In this document: piece after piece, positions 7,900 through 16,901 of the stretch
Layout of the letters: each line of letters starts with the position of its first letter
How positions within the stretch are numbered: the stretch's first letter is position 1
Assembly: GCF_001685025.1 (NCBI RefSeq)
Contig: NZ_MAYU01000012.1
Span: 496,001-560,000, forward strand
Reading direction: 5' to 3'
Length of the DNA: 64,000 nt
Source of the DNA: Bacillus sp. FJAT-27225
GTDB lineage: Bacteria; Bacillota; Bacilli; Bacillales; Cytobacillaceae
The notes under the pieces: generated by a model
Seen by the model: the letters and a program-made list of their open reading frames with translations, nothing else
What the model was told of the DNA's origin: nothing
Database searches by the model: none
Program-made: the position numbers and the translations under genes

Positions 7900-10803
7900 T
7901 TAAATTAACGATAAGTTCAGTTTCTTGCCCTTTTCATTGACATGTTCAATAAGTACTTCAACATAATTACCTTTTACAAATAAGAGGTCAAGATTGGCGA
8001 CCTGTTCGTCATTTAGCTTTGAGATGTGTAATAAACCAACATAATCATCTATTTTTCCGAATACCCCATGCTTTTTATTTGTACCTGTAATAAGTATGCT
8101 AATTTTTTCTCCTTTTTCAATTTTATAATCATTATTAAGGGTGGATTGGAGATTGTTTTTACAGTTGATTAAGGTTTCATGTATATGATTCGGTAAATTA
8201 TTTAAACCAAAATTTATTAATATGAATGTGTTTTCACGATTTACAAGATTTGTATCAATTTCAGAAATATTATTAAGTTCAGTTCCTAGTTTTACAATGG
8301 CATTTATTGCCGAGGTCAAATTTGATTTTATTAATTCCTTATTTTTTCCAGAAATAATTTGGTTTGCATCATTTTCAGTAATGATTCTTACTAATTTTTT
8401 TTGATAGTCTGAGATAAATTTTGCGATTCTCTGTTTGAATTTATACCTAACTTTAGTAATAAGGTCTAAATCATCATTAGAATTTTTAATTTTAATTTTC
8501 CTATCTGTAATTAACCGTTTTCCTTCATAAGTGATAAGTAAAGAAAAAATTAAAATCTCATCATTGACATTAATATTTTGTTTATCTAATGACTTAAGAT
8601 AATTTTTTAGCACTTTACATGCTATTTCAACATCTCCTTCTTCTTTAAGCATTAATGCATACATACGAATTAAATCGATATGGGAAAATGTTAAGTGTGA
8701 AAACTCTTTATAAAGATTTATTGCGTATTTCCTCGAATTCATATTTTTTAAGTAACCAGTAATGCCACTTAAAGCTTTAATTTTTAATTCCTCACTGCAA
8801 TTGTCATCATTTAATAATTTTCGGTACGCATCTATATTTTCTTGTTCAGTCTTATAGTCCCTATCTCTACCTAATTTTTCAAGTAAGTCGATATAAATAT
8901 TTGTAGTGTTATTTTTCCAGCCAATCTGTTCGATAATCGAATTGATAGTCTCTTTTAATTCATTATCGATACCATTATAATAATCTTCCATTATCCTTAG
9001 AATATCTTCTGAATAAATCCTGTGTAATTCGTTAGAATCCTTTATTGTAATACGTAAATTGTTTAACTCATCCAAGGCTTCATCCACATTAAATTGGAAT
9101 TGAAGATCGTTTAACAAATACCTTAGTACAGAAATATTTATAGATAGGGATTCTTTAATAATAATGGGGTAAGAATACTTAAAAATAAGTTTAGCTTCGT
9201 ACGGTAAGTAATCATAAAGTCTATCATATAAGAATTTCTTAGCGTTTTCACTATTTGCAAGTGTCTTAAAGTGGTCATCTACAAAGCTATAGCTTTTATA
9301 CATATATGCAAATTGATACAAGAAAAGCGGTCTTCCTTCTGTTGCTTTATGTATTAAATCCATTTTCGAAGAATCAGAGACTAATTCGTCGATTCTTTCC
9401 ATATTCCATTTAAATTCAGATTTAAATACATTTGTTAGGAAGTCAATTGAAGCGTTTTCATTAAGTTCAACACTAGTCAATTGTTCTCCGGTTAATCCAT
9501 GCTTTATTCTGCTAGTGAAAATTACTTTGTGGTAATTAATATTAAGTTTTTTTGCAAAATCAATGATTTGTTCTCTTTCATTCTCATTGAATGTTTCAAA
9601 GTCATCTATTACAAAAAGTGCTTTTTGTGATATTGAAAAAATTTTATCTTTAAACACATCAATATTTTGTAGGAAATAATCATATTCAAGCATAGGCTCA
9701 AAAAGTACTTGTGAAATCTTATAGACAACTTCATTTAAAGATCTAATGTTATTTTCAATTGTCTCAATTTCTCCACTCATATAGTTGAATTTTCTATCTT
9801 TAGCAGAAATGAAAACTACATAATCGAATAATTTCTTAGAGTCATTAAAAAGCCTATTACATATATGTTGGACCAGTGCAGTTTTACCTACACCCCCATG
9901 GCCCCATAAAGTCAAGGCAACGCTTGAATTGTTTTTAATTAAAAAATCATAGATGCCTTTCTCTAAGGTTTTATCCAAATTAAAATACTCAGAATAATTA
10001 TTTTCAAACTTATTCATGATTAATCCATTTAAGCTTAGCTTTCTCTCTTGATCGGGACTATAAAACAAATCTTTTATTTCTTCCCACTCTAAATAATAAT
10101 CATCCTCTCCTAGAATTTTTGAATATTTTATTCTGCCAGTTAATTTTTCTTCTAATTTTAAAAATAACAAAGCTGTCTCTTCATCCTGTAAATGTATAAA
10201 TGGTGATACTTTTATATAAAAATTTGGCTTACTGGGTGCTGAAATATAAGTATTATACAATTTTAACTCTGACCCAAAAAAGTATTTTGGGGTAACTGAC
10301 CATTCATCAAATTCTCCATCGGGGCCGATTCTATAACCATAATATTCATCCTGATCCTTACCTTCTACATAATAGTAAAAGTATTCTGACTTTAATACAT
10401 CCACCTCATTAGTTAATATTTCATATAAATCAACCATTGAATCATTAAATTTGTTCAATTCAACTTCAGTCATTGTAAAGCCATGGCCATATTTATTATT
10501 TCTTATATTTGGGAAATTATTTAGTGTTGTTTTTACTTTTTTATTAATAAATATTTCTTTAGATAAATCAAATTCACGGAGATATTTAATATAATGCCCA
10601 GTCGAAAGTTTACTAGAGTCATAGATAAATTTAGAGTGACTATCAAAATCAATCTCATTTTTATTTTTTTCTAACAGATATGCAATGGATAATGTAAATA
10701 AATAATCTGTTCTCTGTCTTAAAATACTCTGAAAGATTACTGTATTTTCCTTTCTCCTATACCTTTTTATACGATTATTAAATTTATTAATGATAAAATC
10801 CAA
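7900..10803 (-). CDS. HEPN-like / STAND (NB-ARC-type) NTPase / S1-domain protein, predicted anti-phage effector
   Basis: 967 aa, single gene. The N-terminal ~130 aa are helical and hold RNNKYGH (R101, H107), which fits the R-x4-6-H active site of HEPN ribonucleases. A STAND-type NTPase follows: P-loop GHGGVGKT (301-308), FISAKD (331-336), Walker B LFVIDDFE (396-403) and sensor-like KVIFTSR (426-431). Residues about 450-890 are alpha-helical and could be sensor repeats. The last ~75 aa (892-967) look like an S1 RNA-binding domain (VFGKIDDYVGLLHISKL). STAND proteins are oligomerising sensors used in several bacterial defence systems; HEPN effectors cut RNA. Very AT-rich against the neighbouring fad genes, suggesting transfer. 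NTPase is sure; HEPN and defence role are inferred. Confidence 0.7.
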   Translation of the reverse strand: MDFIINKFNNRIKRYRRKENTVIFQSILRQRTDYLFTLSIAYLLEKNKNEIDFDSHSKFIYDSSKLSTGHYIKYLREFDLSKEIFINKKVKTTLNNFPNIRNNKYGHGFTMTEVELNKFNDSMVDLYEILTNEVDVLKSEYFYYYVEGKDQDEYYGYRIGPDGEFDEWSVTPKYFFGSELKLYNTYISAPSKPNFYIKVSPFIHLQDEETALLFLKLEEKLTGRIKYSKILGEDDYYLEWEEIKDLFYSPDQERKLSLNGLIMNKFENNYSEYFNLDKTLEKGIYDFLIKNNSSVALTLWGHGGVGKTALVQHICNRLFNDSKKLFDYVVFISAKDRKFNYMSGEIETIENNIRSLNEVVYKISQVLFEPMLEYDYFLQNIDVFKDKIFSISQKALFVIDDFETFNENEREQIIDFAKKLNINYHKVIFTSRIKHGLTGEQLTSVELNENASIDFLTNVFKSEFKWNMERIDELVSDSSKMDLIHKATEGRPLFLYQFAYMYKSYSFVDDHFKTLANSENAKKFLYDRLYDYLPYEAKLIFKYSYPIIIKESLSINISVLRYLLNDLQFQFNVDEALDELNNLRITIKDSNELHRIYSEDILRIMEDYYNGIDNELKETINSIIEQIGWKNNTTNIYIDLLEKLGRDRDYKTEQENIDAYRKLLNDDNCSEELKIKALSGITGYLKNMNSRKYAINLYKEFSHLTFSHIDLIRMYALMLKEEGDVEIACKVLKNYLKSLDKQNINVNDEILIFSLLITYEGKRLITDRKIKIKNSNDDLDLITKVRYKFKQRIAKFISDYQKKLVRIITENDANQIISGKNKELIKSNLTSAINAIVKLGTELNNISEIDTNLVNRENTFILINFGLNNLPNHIHETLINCKNNLQSTLNNDYKIEKGEKISILITGTNKKHGVFGKIDDYVGLLHISKLNDEQVANLDLLFVKGNYVEVLIEHVNEKGKKLNLSLI

Positions 10804-10947
10804 AATTAGTCATCCATTCTAATAGATTTTAAGTATATTTTAAGTACATTAATAAAAAAAATCAATAATATTTCTATATTTTTACATTTGTAAATACTTT
10901 AAAAAAACGTAATATAGATTACTTGAAGTGACCCATATCATAAGTAA

Positions 10948-11667
10948 ATGAGGTCATGGAGGTCGAAAAAACCGGAAGCTGTCACCAAAGTAAAGGTTGC
11001 TATTTTGAAAGACGGCGGTATGGGGAAAGTACAATCTCATTCAGGCGTGAGAATCTCCCTCGAGCGACTGGGCTTTGATGTAACCGAACTTCATCCGCAG
11101 CAGGTAGCTGCATCAGGGCTTAGCGGTTTCGATGTATTTGTTTATAGCGGAAGTGCCAATTTAGTATCATTCAACTCCAGCGCCGCCAATAAGGAATTTA
11201 CGCTTGCAAATGAAGCTGAATACATTGCTTTTAAAGAAAACGTGAATGAGTTTGTCGAACAGAACGGCAGATTTATTGCAGTCGGTGCAGGTGCTTCCCG
11301 TGTTGCAAAAACACTTGGGCTGACCGACGTGACTGTAAATACTGGGTCTTCAAGCAGCAACGGAATTGTACGGGTTGACTATAAAGGAACTAGAATCACA
11401 GTGGGATATGGAGCCAATGACGTGGGATTTGTTTATGGTCCTGTCTGGTATACGAATACAGACAATAAAAATGTCGAAGCAACCTTTGCCACAAGTCCGG
11501 ACTTTTTTGAATCCGGCCACTGGAAAAACCGTGAAGCAGCATCAGGTCAGGCTATTATTGTTGAAGAAAAGAACCGCCCTGTAACGCTGATTGGCATAGA
11601 AGCAGGCTTCCGAAACCATACAGATTACTTATTCAGGCTCCTATCGAATTCGATTTTTGACAAGTAA
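10948..11667 (+). pseudogene. C-terminal remnant of a secreted M14 zinc carboxypeptidase
   Basis: 239 codons resembling the C-terminal glutamine-amidotransferase-like domain of large Bacillus M14 peptidases (VKVAILKDGG, VQSHSGVRISLERLGFDVTE, DVFVYSGSANL, then GHWKNREAA and a conserved end LIGIEAGFRNHTDYLFRLLS). The zinc peptidase domain and signal peptide, several hundred residues in relatives, are absent. The sequence turns sharply AT-rich just upstream, with a stop codon directly before the ATG. No good ribosome site is present. Most likely the 5' part was deleted when the flanking defence genes arrived. It might still yield a cytosolic fragment. Confidence 0.7.
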
Positions 11668-11760
11668 AAATACAGAGGGACAAAACGTTAAAATCGCAGA
11701 TCTAATCACATAGCAAATAACAAAAAATTTTCAACAAAAATCACAGTATCTTCACAAACA

Positions 11761-11789
11761 AAAAAGGCTTAGAGCTCTAAGCCTTTTTT
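11761..11789. terminator. Bidirectional terminator
   Basis: Perfect palindrome AAAAAGGCTTAGA-GC-TCTAAGCCTTTTT followed by T's. It separates the M14 remnant (plus) from the convergent DUF4435 gene (minus) and can serve both. Confidence 0.9.
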
Positions 11790-11808
11790 GTTTTATCTTA
11801 TTAAAATT

Positions 11809-12675
11809 TTAAGCAGACATTAATTCTGTTATAGAATCTTTTACATAATCTAATTTAGATATATCAAAATGATTAATCAGGTGCCATTTGAAATCGTCGT
11901 GGTTAAACTTTGATTCAATAATTACCCGTATATACCAACATAAACTATCTAATAAAAATTTCCCACATATCAAATTGAAAAAATCTTCTCCATTTATGTC
12001 GATATACTTTTCTTTTATTATCAAAATTTCGGCTTCTGCTCTGTTGTCGAGAGAATTAACAAAATCCCAATATCTATCGAAAGCACCGTCTTGTCTTTCA
12101 AATCCTGTTGTGGCATCAATAAATTCCCCTGTTGATCTTGATACAGTTGGATGCTCGGGATAATACTTCTTCACAAAACTATATGCCAAGAAAAGCTTCG
12201 TAGCTTGTCCAACTACTAAATCTCTCCACCAAGAAAATTTTAATTTCTCCTTCACTTCGTGGTCTAGACACTTCAATCTACCTTTTGAAAATTGAACACA
12301 AGCATCTTCATCAATAAAATAGTTTTCTATATTGTATGTTTTTAAATATATAAAGTAAGGATTTTCTATCATTTCCTCTGAATTAATATATCTGTCAAAG
12401 TCTCCATCAACAATATAAAGGTTTTTTATTTTTGGGTTGCTTGGATTATTGATTCCAAATTCTTCAAACCTGTCTTCTACTCCGCTTTTTCCTCCAGCCG
12501 AAAATATACTTCTAATTTTATAGTTCTCTCCGAGTAGACGCTTAAAAATTGTTTCGTATTCATATTCTTTTCCTGAATCCTCCACAAAAATGTTAATATC
12601 ATTTAAATCTTGATAATACATATATCTAGTGGCGGATGCTTCAGATGAATACAACAATTCATCTGAATCACTCAT
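11809..12675 (-). CDS. ariB: DUF4435/TOPRIM-like effector, AriB-like (PARIS)
   Basis: 288 aa. Shows the DUF4435 (TOPRIM-type) acidic signature: E32 in IFVEDSG, then D90 and D92 in YIVDGDFD, then E117 in YNIENYF. In PARIS anti-phage systems the DUF4435 protein AriB is the toxic nuclease, held by the ATPase AriA and freed when a phage anti-restriction protein is sensed. Here its ATG overlaps the stop of the ATPase gene by 8 bases, so the two are one unit. AT-rich like its partner. The family call is firm; PARIS rather than another ATPase-TOPRIM pair is an inference from gene order and sizes. Confidence 0.72.
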   Translation of the reverse strand: MSDSDELLYSSEASATRYMYYQDLNDINIFVEDSGKEYEYETIFKRLLGENYKIRSIFSAGGKSGVEDRFEEFGINNPSNPKIKNLYIVDGDFDRYINSEEMIENPYFIYLKTYNIENYFIDEDACVQFSKGRLKCLDHEVKEKLKFSWWRDLVVGQATKLFLAYSFVKKYYPEHPTVSRSTGEFIDATTGFERQDGAFDRYWDFVNSLDNRAEAEILIIKEKYIDINGEDFFNLICGKFLLDSLCWYIRVIIESKFNHDDFKWHLINHFDISKLDYVKDSITELMSA

Positions 12676-14056
12676 TTAGTAACTCCACCTTTTCCACATA
12701 TTTTTTCTCTAACTTATACATTTTATTTCTATTTCTACCAATAATCTCAGGGGAATGAGTTGCAAATATCAATTGGATATTTTTATTTATTTCTAAAGTC
12801 TTTTCAACAAACCTTTTTTGCCAAGATAAATGTAGTGATAGTTCAGGCTCATCAACAACAAAAATACCAGAAGTACTACTTTTAACACTAAAAATTAAAT
12901 TAGCGAAAAAAGTAACTAATTGCTTTTCCCCTGAAGAAAGATATTGAATACTTATGGGTTTATTACTGTATTTAGTAATAAAGAAAACTCTACCAACTGA
13001 ATTTATAATAATTTCCTTCTCGTCTTCACTATTTCCGATAAACTCATTCATAGTACTGAGAAAAATTTCAATAGGCTTTCTTGCTAAAGACTTTCTTTGT
13101 TCCATTTTTTCAGCAAGAATAACTAAATTTTTTATTTTAGAAATTTCTTGGAATTTAATAACTAAATCAAGAGGTAAACCTTCAAACTCATTCTTTTGGA
13201 AGGTTGAAAACTCATTAATAAACTCTGCAAAAAATTTATTATAATCTTCCTCCTCTGATTTATCTATGAGCTCTAATTCTTTAAGTATTTTTATATATGC
13301 CTTTTTTGTTTTTTGAAGTTCAGAAACTGTATTTCCTTGCTTCAATATATCTTTAACCAAGTTATCTATAGAATATTGACGATTAACCTCTAATAAAGAT
13401 TTTAAAATTTTGTTTCTAAATTCATCGCTAAATTTAGAAATGGTCGAATTAATTCGTGAATAGTTAAAACTGATTAACGCTTCAATTTTCATCATAGCAA
13501 TATCTTTATTATCAAAATCATTATTATAATCATCATCTGATGGTATACTACGTAATCTTCTCATCATAAAATAATCAATTTCGTCTTCATATTCATATAA
13601 AACTGATGAACGATTTAAAGGGAGGTACACATAATTAAAAGTTTGTTTAATCGTATTTAAAAAATCATATTGATCAAAATAATAGCGGAAAACTTCACGA
13701 GAATCTTGTGGATTTTTTCTACTAATTTCATGAACAGATCCTTTTATTATTTTATAATCCTTATTATTAAAAATAACTTTCAAATTACTCTTACTTCTAA
13801 TTATTTTTATTGTTTTACTTTTTTCATTCTTAACACTTGAAGTATATAGTAATTCAATTTCTTTAAAATCATAATTAAACAACTTATAAAGTTGTCCAGT
13901 AATGATAGCTTCAGTTATATTTAAAATTGTTGTTTTACCACACCCATTTGTCCCATAGATAAATGTTACATCTGAGTTAAAATCTATATTATAGTCAAAA
14001 TATCCATATAAATTTCTAACGTTAAGACTTACTAATTTCACAAATTTATCCCCCAT
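12668..14056 (-). CDS. ariA: ABC-type AAA ATPase, AriA-like (PARIS)
   Basis: 462 aa SMC/ABC-like ATPase of the AAA_15/AAA_21 type. P-loop GTNGCGKT at 35-42, a helical insertion rich in charged residues (about 180-340), ABC signature LSSGEKQ at 373-379, Walker B IFVVDEPE at 398-405 and an H-loop ATHSPEI with H434. In PARIS this protein forms the scaffold and sensor that traps AriB. No nuclease domain is fused, unlike OLD or Gabija GajA, which favours a two-protein PARIS layout. Follows a short AT-rich leader and is first in its operon. Confidence 0.75.
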   Translation of the reverse strand: MGDKFVKLVSLNVRNLYGYFDYNIDFNSDVTFIYGTNGCGKTTILNITEAIITGQLYKLFNYDFKEIELLYTSSVKNEKSKTIKIIRSKSNLKVIFNNKDYKIIKGSVHEISRKNPQDSREVFRYYFDQYDFLNTIKQTFNYVYLPLNRSSVLYEYEDEIDYFMMRRLRSIPSDDDYNNDFDNKDIAMMKIEALISFNYSRINSTISKFSDEFRNKILKSLLEVNRQYSIDNLVKDILKQGNTVSELQKTKKAYIKILKELELIDKSEEEDYNKFFAEFINEFSTFQKNEFEGLPLDLVIKFQEISKIKNLVILAEKMEQRKSLARKPIEIFLSTMNEFIGNSEDEKEIIINSVGRVFFITKYSNKPISIQYLSSGEKQLVTFFANLIFSVKSSTSGIFVVDEPELSLHLSWQKRFVEKTLEINKNIQLIFATHSPEIIGRNRNKMYKLEKKYVEKVELLNE

Positions 14057-14159
14057 ATTATATTCTCCTTATTATATAATATTTTCTATATAATTACCAT
14101 TTTATTCATATAATATATGTGAGTAGCCTAAATATTAGAATAAAGAATAGACTTGATTA

Positions 14160-14430
14160 GGAAGGAATATATAAGTTATTGAAGGATTTGATGTTCAAGG
14201 CTCTCAAGATAACGGTAAAACAACTGTAATAGCAAGCAACAATAGTTCTGAAATTATTAGCATGTAAGTTCATTACGTAATATATGATGCTGATATGATG
14301 AGAAGCCTTGTAGAAGAGAATATACATCCGGGGAATTCTTGGGGCTAGCGCCATTTTATGTTGGTATGTGTAAATTCAGTTGGCATTAATAGCTATTATT
14401 TAGCAAAGAAACAGAGTGATGAATAGTTGG
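14160..14430 (+). pseudogene. Decayed coding relic, unrecognised
   Basis: Short open stretches in shifting frames still read like protein: EGFDVQGSQDNGKTTVIAS from about 14181, then HYVIYDADMMRSLVEENIHP near 14272. They are cut by stops and frame changes. No start, no ribosome site, no intact domain. The rest of 14057-14754 holds no gene I can support. Probably debris at the edge of the defence island. Confidence 0.3.
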
Positions 14431-14749
14431 AAATATAAATAGCATAACACCAGGGATTTACACCCGAAATTGAAGCACTACTTCTATGGTAACGACTATT
14501 CAATAAGGAAAAAAGAAAACGGAAACCAGCACTCAAGTAATTGTTGGTTTTTGCTGTTATTTGTTTCTAATTATGCCAAGTCCTTATTGAAACAACTATA
14601 GATGTATGGGCAAAGAATGATAATCAGCCTGTATCCATTGACATTTATATGATGATAAAAATTTAAGTAAGGTTAATTTACCATACCGAAAAATCCTCAT
14701 TAGTAAATTTTAAGGTATAGGTGAATATTCTTTAGCCTTTCCAGGACAC

Positions 14750-14793
14750 AGGACTAATAAAAAATAATGCGTGCCGACTTAAGGTCAGCACGC
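14750..14793 (-). terminator. Terminator after pstS
   Basis: Minus strand GCGTGCTGAC-CTTAA-GTCGGCACGC (14769-14793) followed by ATTATTTTTTATT. One internal mismatch in the stem. It lies 44 bases after the pstS stop. Confidence 0.85.
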
Positions 14794-14836
14794 AATTACT
14801 GTAGAGCGGGATATGCTGCCTTTAATTAAGGCCAGG

Positions 14837-15793
14837 TTATTTTTTGACTGCTTCCAGTTCCTTTAGGACCAATTCTACATCCTCATCAGATAATGGGGCA
14901 AAGCCTGTTTCCGCTGCCACATCCTTGGCATTTTTCATCGTATAAATCGCGTAATCAAGAACCTGTGCCTTTTCCTTTGCATGGCCTACATTTAGATAAG
15001 TAAATACCGGGCGAGTAAATGGAGCATACTCTCCATCTTCTGCAATAGTGTCCAATGAAGGTTCAACTGGGCCGTTCCCAAAATCCACCTTAACTGCAGC
15101 TAGCTTTTCCTTATTGCTGTTATAGTATCCATAGCCAAAAAATGCAATTGCATTTTTGTCTTTGGAAACAAGATCTACGAGAGTGGAATAATCCTGCTGC
15201 AGGTTAATATTTTCTGGCAGGTCCTGCTCGTCGAGGATGTTTTCAAACATAAATTCATAGGTTCCGTGGTTTTCATTCGGTCCATATGTTTTAATTTCTT
15301 CAGCCGGGAAGTCAGGTCGTACATCGGACCATTTCTTTTTCTCCTTGCTTGCCAGGAAGATATCGATGATTTCCTGTTCGGTCAGCTCAGTAGCCCAGTC
15401 ATTTTCCTTATTGATGACAAATGTGAGACCATCAAGCGCAACCTTCATCTCCTGAACATCGATTCCAAGCTCGTCTGCCTTGGCCTGCTCTTCTTCCTTA
15501 ATTGTCCTGGATGCATCATTAAAATCTGTTCCATCCTCGATTAGGAATTTTTTAAAACCAGCCGACGTTCCAGCCCGGCTTACTTCAACTGATACATCAC
15601 CGTTTTTATCCATATAATTTTCAGCCATTTTCGCCATGAACGGATAAACTGTTCCAGAACCGTCTATCACAACGCTGCCTTCAAGTTCATTTTTTGCGCC
15701 GCTGGCCTTTGAGTCGTCGTTCCCGCAAGCAGCAGTGAATGCCATTACTCCTGCCATCAGCAGGCCCAGTCCCATTTTTCTGTAAAGTTTCAT
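14837..15793 (-). CDS. pstS: Phosphate ABC transporter substrate-binding lipoprotein PstS
   Basis: Start set at the ATG at 15793, which has AGGGGG before it and gives a clean signal peptide MKLYRKMGLGLLMAGVMAFT with lipobox TAAC. About 318 aa. The mature part begins with the phosphate-binding pattern VVIDGSGTVYPFMAKMAENY, and SRAGTSAGFKKF carries a second ligand loop, as in PstS/SphX. It captures phosphate outside the membrane for PstCAB. No pstC, pstA, pstB or phoU lies beside it, so here it is an orphan. An upstream in-frame start at 15838 is less likely. Confidence 0.88.
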   Translation of the reverse strand: MKLYRKMGLGLLMAGVMAFTAACGNDDSKASGAKNELEGSVVIDGSGTVYPFMAKMAENYMDKNGDVSVEVSRAGTSAGFKKFLIEDGTDFNDASRTIKEEEQAKADELGIDVQEMKVALDGLTFVINKENDWATELTEQEIIDIFLASKEKKKWSDVRPDFPAEEIKTYGPNENHGTYEFMFENILDEQDLPENINLQQDYSTLVDLVSKDKNAIAFFGYGYYNSNKEKLAAVKVDFGNGPVEPSLDTIAEDGEYAPFTRPVFTYLNVGHAKEKAQVLDYAIYTMKNAKDVAAETGFAPLSDEDVELVLKELEAVKK

Positions 15794-16071
15794 TTTGTAA
15801 TTCCCCCTAGTATCAAATGTTCTTCCAACATCTTTCATTATAGAGGGGGAGTTTTAAGCTAGAATGAAGTTATTGCAAATAATTGTAAATGTTCAGTAAA
15901 TTATCGGATGAAAAAATGATACCTAAGCTTAAACAATTCCTCTTACGCCAATGAATCCCCTTGGTTACAACTCTTTACCTACCCATTCCTAATACATTTC
16001 TTCATTTACTCTTATCATCCGGTCCAGCCAAGTAGGAAAGCCGCAAAGTAAATCGTGTACAGGTAAACCCA

Positions 16072-16500
16072 GTAAAATCAAATGCTTTTTCGGATTATTG
16101 TGGACCGCAATATGGGTAACGCTCTACTTCTATGCGAACCAGCTCATCGGTATCAATGAAAGCGGAACGATGATTAACATTCATCGCACCAGTATTCAAT
16201 CAAGAGACATCTGGCTTCAATATTGGCCATTGGTTGTAGCGCTTATCGCTTTTAAAATTGTACTAGCAATCTATAAATTCATTAAAGGACAATGGACAAA
16301 AAGAATGGCAGTCGTTAATACCTTATTGAATTCGCCACAACAGTGATTTTCTCTATGGTTTTACTAACTCCTAACATATTTAATCCAGAATTTCTGCATT
16401 ACAAAAATGAGTTCGAAAATATTAATTCCTGGTTAATCTCTTTCCTTATCATCATCTTTAGTGTATTCGTAGCCATTAATACATATAGAAGGTTTCCGTA
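16072..16500 (+). pseudogene. Frameshifted remnant of a multi-pass membrane protein
   Basis: One frame (16098-16346) gives two hydrophobic segments (WTAIWVTLYFYANQLIG, WPLVVALIAFKIVLAIYKF). After a single-base shift near 16330 a second frame continues to 16500 with two more (FATTVIFSMVLLTPNIF and WLISFLIIIFSVFVAI). Together they resemble the C-terminal half of a HAAS/permease-prime type protein, but I cannot name it. The 5' part before 16072 has stops in all useful frames. 15839-16071 holds nothing else clear. Confidence 0.45.
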
Positions 16501-16624
16501 AAGCCAGGGCCACTGAATAAGCGCCGGCTACAGTGTTAGTAATTGCTCCAAATCAACTATAAGATGGAATTGTTTCTGCGATTATTATAAGAGTCATAGT
16601 TGGCAGAAAAATCGCAATAAATTA

Positions 16625-16652
16625 TTGACATCTTACGTGAAAGGGTTATATT
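16625..16652 (+). promoter_or_regulatory. Near-consensus sigma-A promoter
   Basis: TTGACA (16625-16630), 16-base spacer, TATATT (16647-16652). Predicted start of transcription about 16659, right at the ribosome site of the small ORF at 16676. Confidence 0.65.
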
Positions 16653-16675
16653 GCTTTGACAAGGAGGTGTTACAG

Positions 16676-16753
16676 ATGTCTATTATTATCTATTTTCCTG
16701 ACCCCAAACAACTCGAAGATTTCTATTATGGGCAAATTGAAGTAACAGAATAA
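16676..16753 (+). CDS. 25-aa small protein, unknown
   Basis: ATG to TAA, 25 codons, with a very strong ribosome site AAGGAGGTG seven bases upstream and a near-consensus promoter just before that. The product is MSIIIYFPDPKQLEDFYYGQ plus five more residues: a hydrophobic start then an acidic, aromatic tail. No family recognised. A hairpin with stem TAACAAGG/CCTTGTTA (16781-16810) follows. Expression signals are better than coding evidence; the length allows chance occurrence. Confidence 0.45.
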   Translation: MSIIIYFPDPKQLEDFYYGQIEVTE

Positions 16754-16780
16754 ACTTCACAGTCGGAGGAAATTGCGTAT

Positions 16781-16816
16781 TAACAAGGGGTGAGCATGCT
16801 AACCTTGTTAGTTGTT
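16781..16816 (+). terminator. Possible terminator after the small ORF
   Basis: 8-bp stem TAACAAGG / CCTTGTTA around a 14-base loop that itself contains the palindrome AGCATGCT. Followed by GTTGTTT, a weak T-run. Confidence 0.4.
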
Positions 16817-16901
16817 TCCCCCCCTAAACTGGGACGATTCTATTTACTGGTGGCTCTCCAGATAAATAAATCTGGCGAATTAGAACTGTCCACCCTTTGC
16901 T

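Noticed and set aside
12668-14056. Gabija GajA or OLD-family nuclease
   Set aside because: The ATPase has no fused TOPRIM domain; the TOPRIM-like part is a separate DUF4435 protein and no UvrD-like GajB is present.
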